NCBI GenBank assembly: GCA_030435675.1
Contig: CM059622.1
Location: forward strand, 6,138,001 to 6,202,000
Reading direction: 5' to 3'
Length of the DNA: 64,000 nucleotides
DNA from: Steinernema hermaphroditum
Taxonomy: Eukaryota > Nematoda > Chromadorea > Rhabditida > Steinernematidae
Shown: one piece after another, positions 1 through 10,530 of the stretch
Numbering within the stretch: the first letter of the stretch is position 1
Layout of the letters: each line of letters opens with the position of its first letter
The notes under the pieces: generated by a model
Told to the model about the DNA's origin: nothing
What the model saw: the letters and a program-made list of their open reading frames with translations, nothing else
Databases searched by the model: none
Position numbers and translations under genes: made by a program

Positions 1-464
1 TTTCCCTAGAGGGCCTTCTGGGAGTCGACGGGCGCTCTAGGTAACAAAAAGCAGAAAATTAAAATCGGTGATACAGAACTTTAGTTCCGAGCAGTTCTGA
101 GCATTTTAGCCGAAATCGAAATGAGTGAAACCCAAATTCTTTACGGTACGCCAATTATTGATCTAGACTCGGAATTCGCCTTCTTTACTTAGTCATAGTT
201 AGGATCAAATTGCGTAGAATCGAATTGCGTAGAATCATTCATGGACGTGTATTCTGTTGCCCCTTATAGTCGAAATATCCGTGGGTTGTGCTCTGTCCAT
301 GGTTTGAACTGAAGGCGAGCAGGCCGCCCCGTTTCCAAGCAACTTCTAGTGTCCAAGGCGGAAAGAGGCGGCCATGTGCTTCCGACACTTTCCTTTTCTT
401 TCATTCACCGCCAACGTGGTTGGCCGAACTTCCACTCCCACGAGGTGCTCCAGCTGTGGAAATA

Positions 465-567
465 ATGGCTGCATCCCTTCTTGTTCTAGTACTCGTGGTT
501 TCTGCGTTAATCCACACCGCTACAGCATGGTGCTGGTTTCGTTGCAAGGACGATGAAGAAGAAGAAA
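465..567 (+). CDS. Candidate alternative first exon (signal peptide) for EGF/ASIC gene 1
   Basis: The ATG at 465 opens a 34-codon exon. It encodes a hydrophobic signal peptide (leucine/valine-rich core, then ALIHTATA) followed by WCWFRCK and an acidic run. It ends at a GT donor (568) in phase 1. The exon at 1266-1371 has the same plan (signal peptide, W/C-rich patch, acidic end, phase-1 donor), and both can join the EGF exon at 2095 in frame. This is therefore either an alternative first exon of the downstream gene or the remnant of a separate small or duplicated gene. No transcript evidence is available here; the frame and splice compatibility are what can be seen. Confidence 0.45.
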
Positions 568-1265
568 GTAGGTTCAGATCATAAGCTTACCTCAACGTTT
601 TGAGAAATGTTCGTGTAAAAATCTACTAAAAAAGGTAGCCGTTTAGCCATCTCTTCTGGGCATCTTTGTGCAGCCGCTCACATTCATGGCTAAGTAGATT
701 TAAGAAGAAATCTTTCTACCCCATTCGCATCATTCTCATCCATATGGTTAGGGAGCGGTTCTGAACCTGCATGCCATTTCAAACAGTTCGGTTTTCACGA
801 TCACCTTTTGTCCAATTCAAGGAGAGTATCACTTATCTTAAAACATTTAACAAGAACGTGCAAAAACGGGACATGTGAGTGCAAACAAAACCACTTCCGT
901 CCTTTTCTATTCAAGTTTGACCAGAACAGAACACCTCGCACATGCTGTTCCTAAGCTACCACAGAATCCCGCAGCAGAGACTGCTTCCTTCTGGTGTTCC
1001 TGCACGTGTCAAAAGTCAGCTCTTTTCTTACGGATAAGCACACCTTTTCCAATTCGTGCTTTGCTCCGAATCCCACGCGGAGAGATCGGCACCACTTGCT
1101 GCCTGGCAACTTGTGGACTCTCTAAACTGGGATGGCTAAACAAGTGTTGCCACACGTGTTTCTCACCTACTTCATCCATCTGACAGCTTTGGAACGGTTG
1201 TCTCTACTTCTCTTCTCTTTCTGTGGGGCGTTCCCCGCCTCTGCTGCTCTCTTGGCTCTTCATTG

Positions 1266-4200
1266 ATGGTCAACCTCCGAAACGCCGCTCCTCTTCTTGT
1301 CTTCATTTGCATGTTTGTCCCTAGCCGACAGCAGTGGTACTGTCCATGGTGCAAGAAAGAGGCAGAGACAAGTACGTTCTCGTTTCTTTCGAATTGAGAT
1401 AGTTCTTTTTATGTAGGGTCTCTTGTGGGTAAACAGGGATCATCAGAAAAGATGCTATCTACCTTTGCCATCTTGATATGGGAGGGAATCTGTGTTCTAT
1501 GTTAAGAGATCGGCACTTCTTGTTTCCTGACAATTCATGCATTCCTGAACTGATTCGTTATGAGTTTCCCGCACAATTTGAAAAGTCTTTTTTTTGGATT
1601 TGGAAACTTTTGAAAATGAAACGAACATTTTCTTGAATCTCTTATCGCTGAAGTCATATCTCTCGCAGTTTTTCAAAAGGATTCAAATAGAAAACCCCCA
1701 GATTTCACAATATCAGCAGAACGAAGATGTGATCGATGAACCGTTCCTTTGTTTATGTGCATGATCAGGGTTGCACGTTCTCCAGGAGTCATATTTAGTG
1801 GTGCCGTTGCCTAGAGATTTTCTAGGAAAACTGCAACCTTACAGAGATGGAGCGCGTGTTTTACATGCTTTTGCTGTCCATACACGGCGTTGCCCGGCGA
1901 CTCCTACCGTACCAAACTTCTAAATAAACAATCTACCGCGTGCTTCTTTCGCCTGTATGGACGTGCGCTTTCCTAAATGCGTCTCACCCGGTCACTTTTG
2001 CCTATGGTAGTAGATAAATTGAAAGTTGTTCCGCTGTGGATACAGTTAAAAGGGTGCAGCGACTGTAAGTGCCGTTCTGATCGAATCGTTTCAGCGACCA
2101 CACCGGCACCCACCACCACGACCATCTTGCCTTGGCAGTGCCACCAGTGTGCCGACTACTCCTTCTGCAAGTCGGTCGACTCGAACGACGTCTGCAACGG
2201 CTGTGTGTGTCCAAATGGAACCACTGGAGCCTGCTGTGATCAAAGTAAGGGTGCAGAAAGGGTTCGGTGGAGACGTCCGACTTTCAGTAATCACGGAGAA
2301 TCCATGTGTCAGTGAGCCGAATCTCTGTCCGGAAACGGCTGAATGCCAGTTTCGGCTAGTCGGAGGATACGAGTGTGTGTGCAAAGAGGGATGGACAGGA
2401 CCCGGTTGTGCTGAGAGTAAGCCTGTGACACAAGGACTCTGACCATCGAAACATTCCAGAAATCGGGCCCTGTACTGGCAATCCATGCGTGAACAACGGA
2501 CAGTGCTACGTCGTCGACGGGTCGGATTCCTTCATGTGTCGCTGTCCAGAAACGTACACCGGAAAAATCTGTGAAAGTAAGTCGCTTGACTCATACAGCG
2601 AGGAAATCATGTTTTTAGCTCCACTGGCCTGCGCACAAGGAATGACGCAATGCGCGTGTCCGACTGCTGGGAACCCATGCCAAAACAATTCGACCTGCTA
2701 TGAGCAGGCTTCTGCATTTCTACCCCCAACCGTTTATTGTCGCTGTCCTGAAGGATTCACGGGCCGCCATTGTGAAGGTGAGAAAATGCCCACTTCCAGG
2801 CTACTTAAAATTTCGACGTTTTAGTGGAACTTCCCTGTGTTTTGAGTAATCCTTGCGAGCACGACGGAAAGTGTATCGTCGACCAGACTCGACCTACAGT
2901 ATACCAATGCGTTTGTCCGTCGATTTGGAGAGGAAACCACTGTGAAAGTAGGCGAACGTTCCCTAGTCCTCCAAACAATCAATCTCTTATAGTCTACGAC
3001 CCTTGTCACGATAACACATGCCAGTACGGCACCTGTGTTCCAGTGACCACTATCAGCGCTATATGCGACTGCACCCCGGGCTACACTGGAGTAAACTGCG
3101 AAATAGGTAGCCTAGAGTGACCATCGATGTCCACTTAGTCGCCCGTTCAGATATCGACGACTGTGACCCTAACCCCTGTGAATACAACGGAACCTGTACC
3201 GACGGCGTGAACAGCTTCACTTGCGACTGTCCCGTTGGAACCTCTGGCCACAACTGCTCGATCAACTTCGATGACTGCGCCACAGCAGACCCGAGAAGGA
3301 ACATGTGCCAGCAGATGGACAAAGACGCAGTTTGCGAAGACGGCCTCAACGAGTACACTTGCATTTGCTCACCTGACTGGACTAACGAGAACTGTACAAT
3401 GAGGATGATCATCTGGAAAGTGATGCAGATGCTGGGAAACAGCGAGACCGATATGCTTGGAGTAGGTGTCCCCGTGGCGGTCATCAATCATCGGACACAT
3501 TTCAGCTGCTAAACGAACTTGTGTCGAAGCCAGAGCTCATCAAGGACATCATCCCCTTCTTCTTAGCCCTGATGCCCGCCGAGAATCAGACCCAGATCAG
3601 TTGGGATCAGGAGGACATGTTCGAGTGGGCCACGTTCGAAGGAACGGACCTCGACCTGAAGAAGGACATCGTGAAGTGGAACGCGGCGACGCTCGGCAAC
3701 TGCTTCACCTTCAACCACGACTCGCAGCCCGAGAAGATGCCTCTGCGCTACGCGGGCGAACAAGAGGGCTTCCGGGCGCTGATGAGGGTGCGCCAGGACG
3801 AGTACCTCGACTGGATCGACACCGCCTCGCTCCTCGTCTTCGTCCACTCCAGCACGGAGAGTGTCTTCGGAGAGTCCCTCCGCTTCCAGGCCAAGCCAGG
3901 TGTGGAAGCCAACCTAATGATCAGTCAGAACTCCTTCGAACGACTGGGTGGAGTATTTGGAGCGTGCGTGAAGAACAAAGCGGAAGTCAAATCTTACTAC
4001 TATTCAGGAGAATACACCACTGATGTAAGCCCTTATCGTATCACAGATCATGCCTCAAAAACACATTGCAGGGCTGCCTCAGAAGCTGCTACCAAGACGC
4101 CGTCTACGAAGCGTGTGGATGCATGGACCCTCGTTTCCCGAGGAAAGATGACGTCGCCCCTTGTGGAATGGAAAACAGTGCGTCTGCCCCTCCTTACTGT

Positions 4201-4655
4201 AGTCCTTACTGAGTTGTTCAGGGAACTGCGTCATGAATGTGACCGAGCAGAAGGGAGACCCCTCCAACTGGCCCGACTGCTACTGTCCGCTCCCTTGCTC
4301 CAACGGACAGTTCACCATCCGGTGGTCCCAGTCCGACCTGGTCAGGTCTGAGTGTGACCAGCACAGCTCCAACGCTACAGCTGGGCGTCTCTGCCGCGAA
4401 ACCGTTTCCGACAGAGTGCTCATCAACGTTAATTTCCCTCAATTCATTCAGAATACATTTAAGGAGGAGCCTAAGGTGGATGTAAGTTCAAATGGCGCCA
4501 CTAGCACTTCTATAGCCACCCTGTTTCAGTTCAACAAATTCATTTCCAACCTCGGTGGACTTCTTGGCGTTCTCTGTGGCATTTGTATTATTACTTTCAT
4601 TGAATTCGGGTTCCTTATTTTTCGACTGACGGTTACTTTGTTCTTTGGCAAATGA
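1266..4655 (+). CDS. EGF-repeat plus ASIC/DEG-ENaC domain protein, paralogue 1 (EGAS-like)
   Basis: Likely a cell-surface protein related to the nematode EGAS (EGF plus ASIC) branch of DEG/ENaC sodium channels. Exon 1 (1266-1371) encodes a signal peptide ending near VPSRQQ. After a 723-bp intron, about eight EGF domains follow (2095-3405), mostly one per exon, the seventh starting DIDDC (calcium-binding type). The ASIC ectodomain then shows family hallmarks: GNCFTFN near 3694, the YYYSGEY segment, [19 protein letters not shown] (4087-4140) and [14 protein letters not shown]-terminal hydrophobic helix, [20 protein letters not shown], matches DEG/ENaC TM2. No TM1 is visible between the EGF array and GNCFTFN. 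The last intron (4482-4529) is 48 bp, in frame and stop-free, so its retention would not break the protein. Family assignment is firm. The first exon is inferred; 465-567 could replace it. Confidence 0.8.
3655..3891 (+). repeat. Gene-conversion-like tract, copy in EGF/ASIC gene 1
   Basis: This piece of the ASIC-domain exon (from the [19 protein letters not shown] region to FGESLRFQ) is nearly identical at the nucleotide level to 8351-8550 in gene 2 (4 differences over 200 aligned bases by eye). Over 3695-3891 it is also nearly identical to 12315-12511 in gene 3 (about 6 differences in 197). Flanking coding sequence is clearly more diverged. Even third codon positions are shared, so protein constraint alone does not explain it. 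Confidence 0.85.
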
Positions 4656-5944
4656 TCTATTTATATGTACAGTATTCATTGTTGTTATTCTGTTGTTGAA
4701 CCGAATGAAATATATATTGAAAGATCGTTCTAAAGCAAAAACACACACCAGAGTGATTTCCTCGTTCTAACCATTCTAATCTTCATAGGATTCCTAGGAG
4801 ACTAGGGCCGTTAAAAATGTCCGTTTATTACCAATCCGCCATAAAGCCCGGATCTCGCCCCCTCTGACTATCGCACGGATAGTCAGAGGGGGCGAGATCC
4901 GGGCGAGATTTCCCTGTAGGTTACGGCGTGCGTATGCAGAGAGGGCGCCCAAATGATAGGACCGCTCCGTCTGCCTACCATTGAACAATGAAATAGATAG
5001 AAAAAATTAGAACCCGACGAAGAGGTCAAAAAGTAGACCAAAACGTTGTTTAACTCCAAAGCTGACATTTCCCACGAACGCGGTGTACGGCTGCTGTTGG
5101 AGAAGTGGGCTGAGGTTGCTCATTCAAAAGGTGAGTGAAATACTGTGAGTTTAAAGACGGCAAAATTTGTAACAACGGCCAAAATTTTGCTCGGCGGCCA
5201 AAGCTCGGAACAGCAATAGTGATAAGAACCGAAAAATCAACAATAACGCGAGACACTGAATCCGGAAATCAAAGTGCCCATCGTAGCTAACGTATTCAAC
5301 AACGAGTCGGCTGTTCCGGAGGACAAACGCGTCAGTTAAAATGTTAGTCAAAAACAATTCTGGAACGTCTCCGTAGAAGACAGCTTCAATGGCTATGATA
5401 ACCTGCCCTTGATACGAGAAATAAACTGAAACTGATTATTGTTGTTGTGAAAAAAGGGTCCAGTCTCTCCAACCTCACCCGCGAGTTCAGCAGTAAACAC
5501 GAAAATTCTGATACACAGTTCAAGATAAAGCACGAAAGAAGTATACATGATACACGCACGAGTGCAATGTACAATATTATGCTAATGGGGATCACATCGC
5601 ATTACAAAGAATTAAGTTTCCACGAGAATGCGGGAACATGGAGGTGGAACACCTTTAATCAAAGATCTAAAAGTGGAAAAAAACCGACAACGTGTACAAC
5701 GTCACCTTCGACTGAATTTCTAGGTGAAAAGCAATTTCAGTCCTTTCTACCCTCACGGGCCTCTCTTAGCAACAATTTCCCTTCTTACAACCAGAACTTT
5801 ACACCTACAATAGTCCTCAATTATTCATGACGTGTGTGGGTTCTACGACAATATGGTTTTGTCTGCGGCGACCTTTACTCTTACGGAGGGTGGTCGAATC
5901 TTTCAAAAACGCAGAGATCATCCATATGCACTTTTCTCGCTTGG
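4656..5944. other. Intergenic region between EGF/ASIC genes 1 and 2
   Basis: About 1.3 kb without a convincing coding exon. It holds a long perfect hairpin (4846-4904). Near 5403 is a short stretch (GATACGAGAAATAAACT) that also occurs at the 3' end of the repeat in the intron near 35670. The proximal promoter of gene 2 must lie at its right end, but no TATA box was recognised. Confidence 0.5.
4846..4904. repeat. Perfect 27-bp inverted repeat with 5-nt loop
   Basis: Left arm 4846-4872 (starts GCCCGGATCTCGCCCCCTCT) is the exact reverse complement of right arm 4878-4904. The loop is GCACG. The motif GGGCGAGAT recurs just after the right arm (4901-4909). It lies about 190 bp past the stop codon of EGF/ASIC gene 1. 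It could be a foldback/MITE remnant or a structured transcript end; the sequence does not decide between these. Confidence 0.9.
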
Positions 5945-8900
5945 ATGTTCCCACCACTTTCCATTCTTCTTCTTATTATTCTGCCACTCGCGGCACCCAA
6001 ATGTGGTGAGAGCTGTGGAAATGTTGGACTCTGCAGAAGCACGACGAAATCGCTGTTCTCTACAGTATGCACGGACTGTCTTTGCCCGCCTGGGTACAGC
6101 GGGGAGTGCTGCACAGAAAGTAGGCTTGTAGGACTGCTCGTGAAAGCAGTGGTATCATAGGTGTGTGCAATCCGGACCCCTGCAGGGAGACTCTTAAGTG
6201 TACGGTCAACAAGAAAGGCGACGTGCACTGCGTCCCAAAGGAGTTTTGCGAAATCAACGCGTGCCGCAATGGAGGCGAATGTGCGTTCGTGAGGGGATGG
6301 CTCGGTTCGGCGCCGAAGTGCCAATGCGTGGAGGGATTTACCGGAGAATACTGCGAGTGTAGGTGGAATATCAGGCTGTTTCTTAGAAGCCTTGTCGTTT
6401 TAGTGCCGACTGAGTGTAGTAAAGACGATCCCGTCTGTTCAGGTATGTGCAAAGAGTAGGTCAAGGTGGGTAATTTGAGTACAGTATGCACGGGAGTTAA
6501 ATGCGAAAAGAACGGACGCTGTTTGCCAAACGAAGACGGATCGGACTTCAAGTGCGTCTGCGACGAAAAATTCTCGGGAAAGCTGTGTGAAGGTGAGGAT
6601 ACCAGTGGTGCCAAGTACATGCATGAACGGTCCCAGTGCCGAGTCCCTGCGTCCCAAATCCGTGCAAGAATGGAGGTCACTGCTCTGTGCATCCGAACCA
6701 CTCGGCCATGGCGCTGTGCGACTGTTTGGGAATATGGAAAGGCGACACCTGTGAGGGTAAATTGGTGGATCATCTCTATCGATAGAGCCTAACATAGAAT
6801 ACGATCCGTGCTACATGCATCAGAAGAGTCATGGGAAATGTCTCCACGGTGAGTGTCAAAGCGATCAGGGGAGCGAACCTTCTTGTCAGTGCGAAGCAGG
6901 CTACGAAGGGAAACTTTGCGATAAAGGTACTCTAGAAGCTCCTACTCAAGATCCGGATGACCTGCTCAGATATTGACGACTGCAATCCGCATCCATGTAA
7001 GAACGGAGCTGCTTGCGAAGACCTGGTCAACGACTTCAGCTGCCACTGCTACCCGGGTTTCTCCGGAAAGACGTGTGAAACAGGTGATTTAAGCAAGAAA
7101 GAGTGCAGATCTGGACGGAGCATTTAGACATCGACGAGTGTGACCCGAATCGATGTGAGCACGGTGGAGAATGTGAAGACCTGGTGAACGAGTACAAGTG
7201 CACGTGTCCCAAGGGAACGTCGGGGAAGAACTGCGAAATAAGTAGCTTCTGTGGGGTGGCTCTCTTGATGCGTATATCGCGATTCAGATTTCGACGACTG
7301 TCAGCCGAAACCCTGTTTTCATGGAGGAAAGTGTGTGGATTTGATAGATGATTACAGATGTGATTGCGTGGAAGGCACCACTGGAAGGGACTGTGAGACA
7401 GGTAACATGAATTCACCAGGTCGGCCAGATAATCTCATCCACACACAGATATCGACGACTGCGAAGAACTTCCATGCCAGCACAGAGGCACATGCGAGGA
7501 TCTGATAAACGACTTTAAGTGTCATTGTCCTAACGGAACTTCGGGCAAACAATGTGAACACAGTAAGCCTGGCATATAGTCATCAAGAAGCTGGGTTCAG
7601 ACTTCGACGACTGCTCTCCTATTCAGTGTCAGAACGGAGGCACCTGCGAGGACATGATAAACGAGTTCAAATGTCTATGTCAAGAAGGAACCTCGGGCAT
7701 ACTATGCGAACATGGTAGCCACTTTCCCACTTCTTAATATATGTGAAGTATGCTTAGATTTCGACGATTGTGATCCGAACAGATGCGAGAATGGAGCAAC
7801 GTGTGTGGATAAGATTAACGGCTTTGATTGTTTTTGTCAGGAGGGCACATCAGGGGAGAACTGCGAAATGAGTAAGTGCAAAGTACCGAGAAAAGCTGGA
7901 TGAAGGGCTTTCAGATTTTGATGATTGCAATAGACAACCAAATGGATCGACGGTCTGCAACAGAGTCGACGTTCGAGCAGAGTGCGTGGACCTCATCAAT
8001 GACTTTGCCTGCCAGTGCTCAAAAGCCGAGACGACCGGAAAACTCTGCGACGTTCGTAGGTGACCCTTAAGGTGTACTGTAGCGGGGAACTTCTTTCCAG
8101 ACGTGTCAGTGTTGGCTGCATCAGAGAAAACGAACGTGAGTACAGAAGAGTTGGACGAGGTACATTTCTTTCCTAGGTTCAATCCTTCCTCTTTCTTCCA
8201 GTATCTCAAAGACATAAAAGAGAATCCGTCGCTTATCAAAGACGTGATTCCTTTCGTTCTGGCTCTGCTTCCGCCAGAAAAACAATCAGAGATCAGCTGG
8301 GACCACGAGGACCTCTTCACATGGGTCACCTTCGAGGGCCAAGAGCTGGACCTGAAGAAGGACATGGTGAAGTGGAACGCGGCGACGCTCGGCAACTGCT
8401 TCACCTTCAACCACGACTCGCAGCCCGAGAAGATGCCTCTGCGCTACGCAGGCGAGCAGGAGGGCTTCCGGGCGCTGATGAGGGTGCGCCAGGACGAGTA
8501 CCTCGACTGGATCGACACCGCCTCGCTCCTCGTCTTCGTCCACTCCAGCAGCGAGACCGTGTTCGGGGAATCTGTGAGATTCCAGGTGATACCAGGAGGT
8601 CAAGTTAATCTCATGATTACACGGGTAGCGCCTTCTTTGTCAAGTTCCTGAGCACCAATTTTGCCTAGAATGCCTTCGAACGACTCGGTGGTGTGTATGG
8701 AAGATGTGTGAAGGAGAAGTCCGAAGTGAAATCGTACTATTACTCGGGGGACTACACTTCTGATGTATGCGTCCAAGCTACATTAAAACCAGACACTAAC
8801 AAATGGATTGTAGGGTTGTCTGCGAAGTTGCTACCAGGACGCTGTTCTGTCTGCGTGTGGTTGCATGGACCCTCGCTTTCCGCTGAAGAATAATACTCCA

Positions 8901-9415
8901 GCCTGTCCCCTTTCCAGCAGTACGACCAGCTCTCTTTCGACCCTCATTCATACTTCATATTTCCAGGGAAATGCGTTCAGAACTTCATCAAGAAGCGGGG
9001 AGATCCTTCCAACTGGCCGGAGTGTCACTGTCCGGTGGCCTGTTCCAACAGCGAATTCTCTGTCAAATGGTCACAGAGCAGCGAGGTTCGATAGTTCTCA
9101 GATCTATGCTGAATCCGACCTAGGCAATAAAGTGTTCGGCGAGAAACAGAACTCGAAACTCGTGCGACTTCGAGAACAAGGACAGCGTTTTGATAAACGT
9201 CTTCTTCAATGAGCTCATTCAAGTCTACTTCAACGAAGAGCCCAAAATGGATGTATGCCATCACCGTCCTTACCTCTCAAATTCGACGTTTTCAGCTGAA
9301 CAAGTTCATCTCCAATCTCGGCGGACTGCTTGGCATTCTCGTGGGATTTTGTTTTGTAACTCTTGTTGAGTTTGTTGAACTCCTCGTGAGAATTGTTCTC
9401 GTCCTTGGCTTCTGA
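5945..9415 (+). CDS. EGF-repeat plus ASIC/DEG-ENaC domain protein, paralogue 2 (EGAS-like), longest EGF array
   Basis: The start at 5945 gives a clear signal peptide ([18 protein letters not shown]). About twelve EGF modules follow, each in its own exon with phase-1 borders. From 6971 there are seven consecutive modules beginning DIDDC, DIDEC or DFDDC, the calcium-binding EGF signature. The last is altered ([15 protein letters not shown]). The ASIC ectodomain starts near 8203 ([18 protein letters not shown]) and carries [33 protein letters not shown] and [12 protein letters not shown]. The C-terminal helix [20 protein letters not shown] matches TM2. As in its neighbours, no TM1 is seen. It probably arose by tandem duplication and then expanded its EGF array. 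Channel function is inferred from the family only; a role in adhesion or mechanosensation is possible. Several exon borders are approximate. Confidence 0.8.
8351..8550 (+). repeat. Gene-conversion-like tract, copy in EGF/ASIC gene 2
   Basis: It aligns without gaps to 3655-3854 of gene 1 with about 4 mismatches in 200 bases. Downstream of 8550 the two genes diverge quickly ([14 protein letters not shown] against [14 protein letters not shown], with many synonymous changes). Confidence 0.85.
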
Positions 9416-10530
9416 GAAAATAATGCTTTCCCTGATAGAATTCTGCATGTTTCGGTTGCTCTGGTTGTCGCCAAGGTGCTACTTTCAGGAATTTTTCATA
9501 AATTTTTGATGTGCGTGGAGTTTACGGCAACGTTGACGTCCTCCTGAATATGTAAAATTTTGGTTGCCTAGCTGCGTCTCTAAATAAAATAAGTGAGACT
9601 TTGAGAGACTTTTTACGTAGTGAAATTTATGAAATTTAGGACTCCCATTCCACAGACTTCCGGTCTTTCATTTGTGTCAGCGATCGGTTTGTTCCCTCGA
9701 ATGAGTTGAGTGAGCGGTCGTCGTTTTTTGTTGGCACAGTAATGGTTTCATCGCTTCAACTTCGTTGTTTTGTCTACGACCATACTCCAGAGAGCAAGCC
9801 ACCCTTAGACTTGGGCGCGTCGGTGGAAGCGCCTATCGGCATCCAAGCATTAGTACCCATATTCTGCAGCAACCTTTCGATGAAACATTCCGAAAAGAGA
9901 AGCAAAACGGATGAACATGTACAGTGTCTTGAAACTGATCGTCAGAGGAGGTACGGTAGTAGTACAGTGCCTCAAAGTAGCTCTCGGCCACCGCAAACTC
10001 TGTCGATTGGGCCAAAACCGATCGAAATACCAAGTGTTTAAGTTTCTTGAAGAAAGCAAATTACGCCAGACTCGCTGCAAAGCAGCAAAAAAAAAACAGA
10101 AAACTCAGCCGTAAAAAGGTCAAGATTTTTCGTAAATCTGCCTAGCTTACTGATTAGCTGCCGCACTATTTGAGCCGGTTCGGCTGAAACTCTGTATACA
10201 ACTAGAACTTCGAGATATCGGCCTATATCACTTGGGAAACCTTATAAGTACACAGCGAAATGTTTCTCCGTGGACCTGACTTGAAGGGTTCTCTTTCAAC
10301 TTTCAACCGAAGGTCATAAGGACGATTCGACAAAGCTGCTCAAACGTGGCAACCACGTAGTAACGCCGCCACTGCCTATTTTACTCTGTTTTCTTCGCGA
10401 GAGAATTTTTAAAGATAAAAGCGTCGTCTGGCAACTCCGACAACAATTGAAGTAATCTCTCTGGGGTGGGTTGAACTAGAAGATCAAAAAGTGGCGTAGA
10501 GAGGGCGTAGAACACTTTTGGTCCGAAGAG
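9416..10530. other. Intergenic region between EGF/ASIC genes 2 and 3
   Basis: No convincing coding exon. It contains a copy of the dispersed repeat (9662-9755) and, further right, A-rich tracts (near 10085). Nothing else could be assigned. Confidence 0.5.
9662..9755 (+). repeat. Dispersed repeat family, copy a
   Basis: It shares GTCTTTCATTTGTGT, GATCGGT and GAGTTGAGTGAGCGGTCGT, then a TTGTTGG...CA.AGT.AT pattern, in the same order and spacing with the copy starting at 35077. Its GAGTTGAGTGAGCGGTCG core also appears, inverted, near 28325-28343. Confidence 0.65.

Noticed and set aside
3563..3847. Antisense ORFs over the conserved ASIC exon in all three paralogues (also 8286-8603 and 12195-12578)
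   Set aside because: They recur only because the sense exon is nearly identical in the three genes. The sense strand carries the DEG/ENaC signatures.
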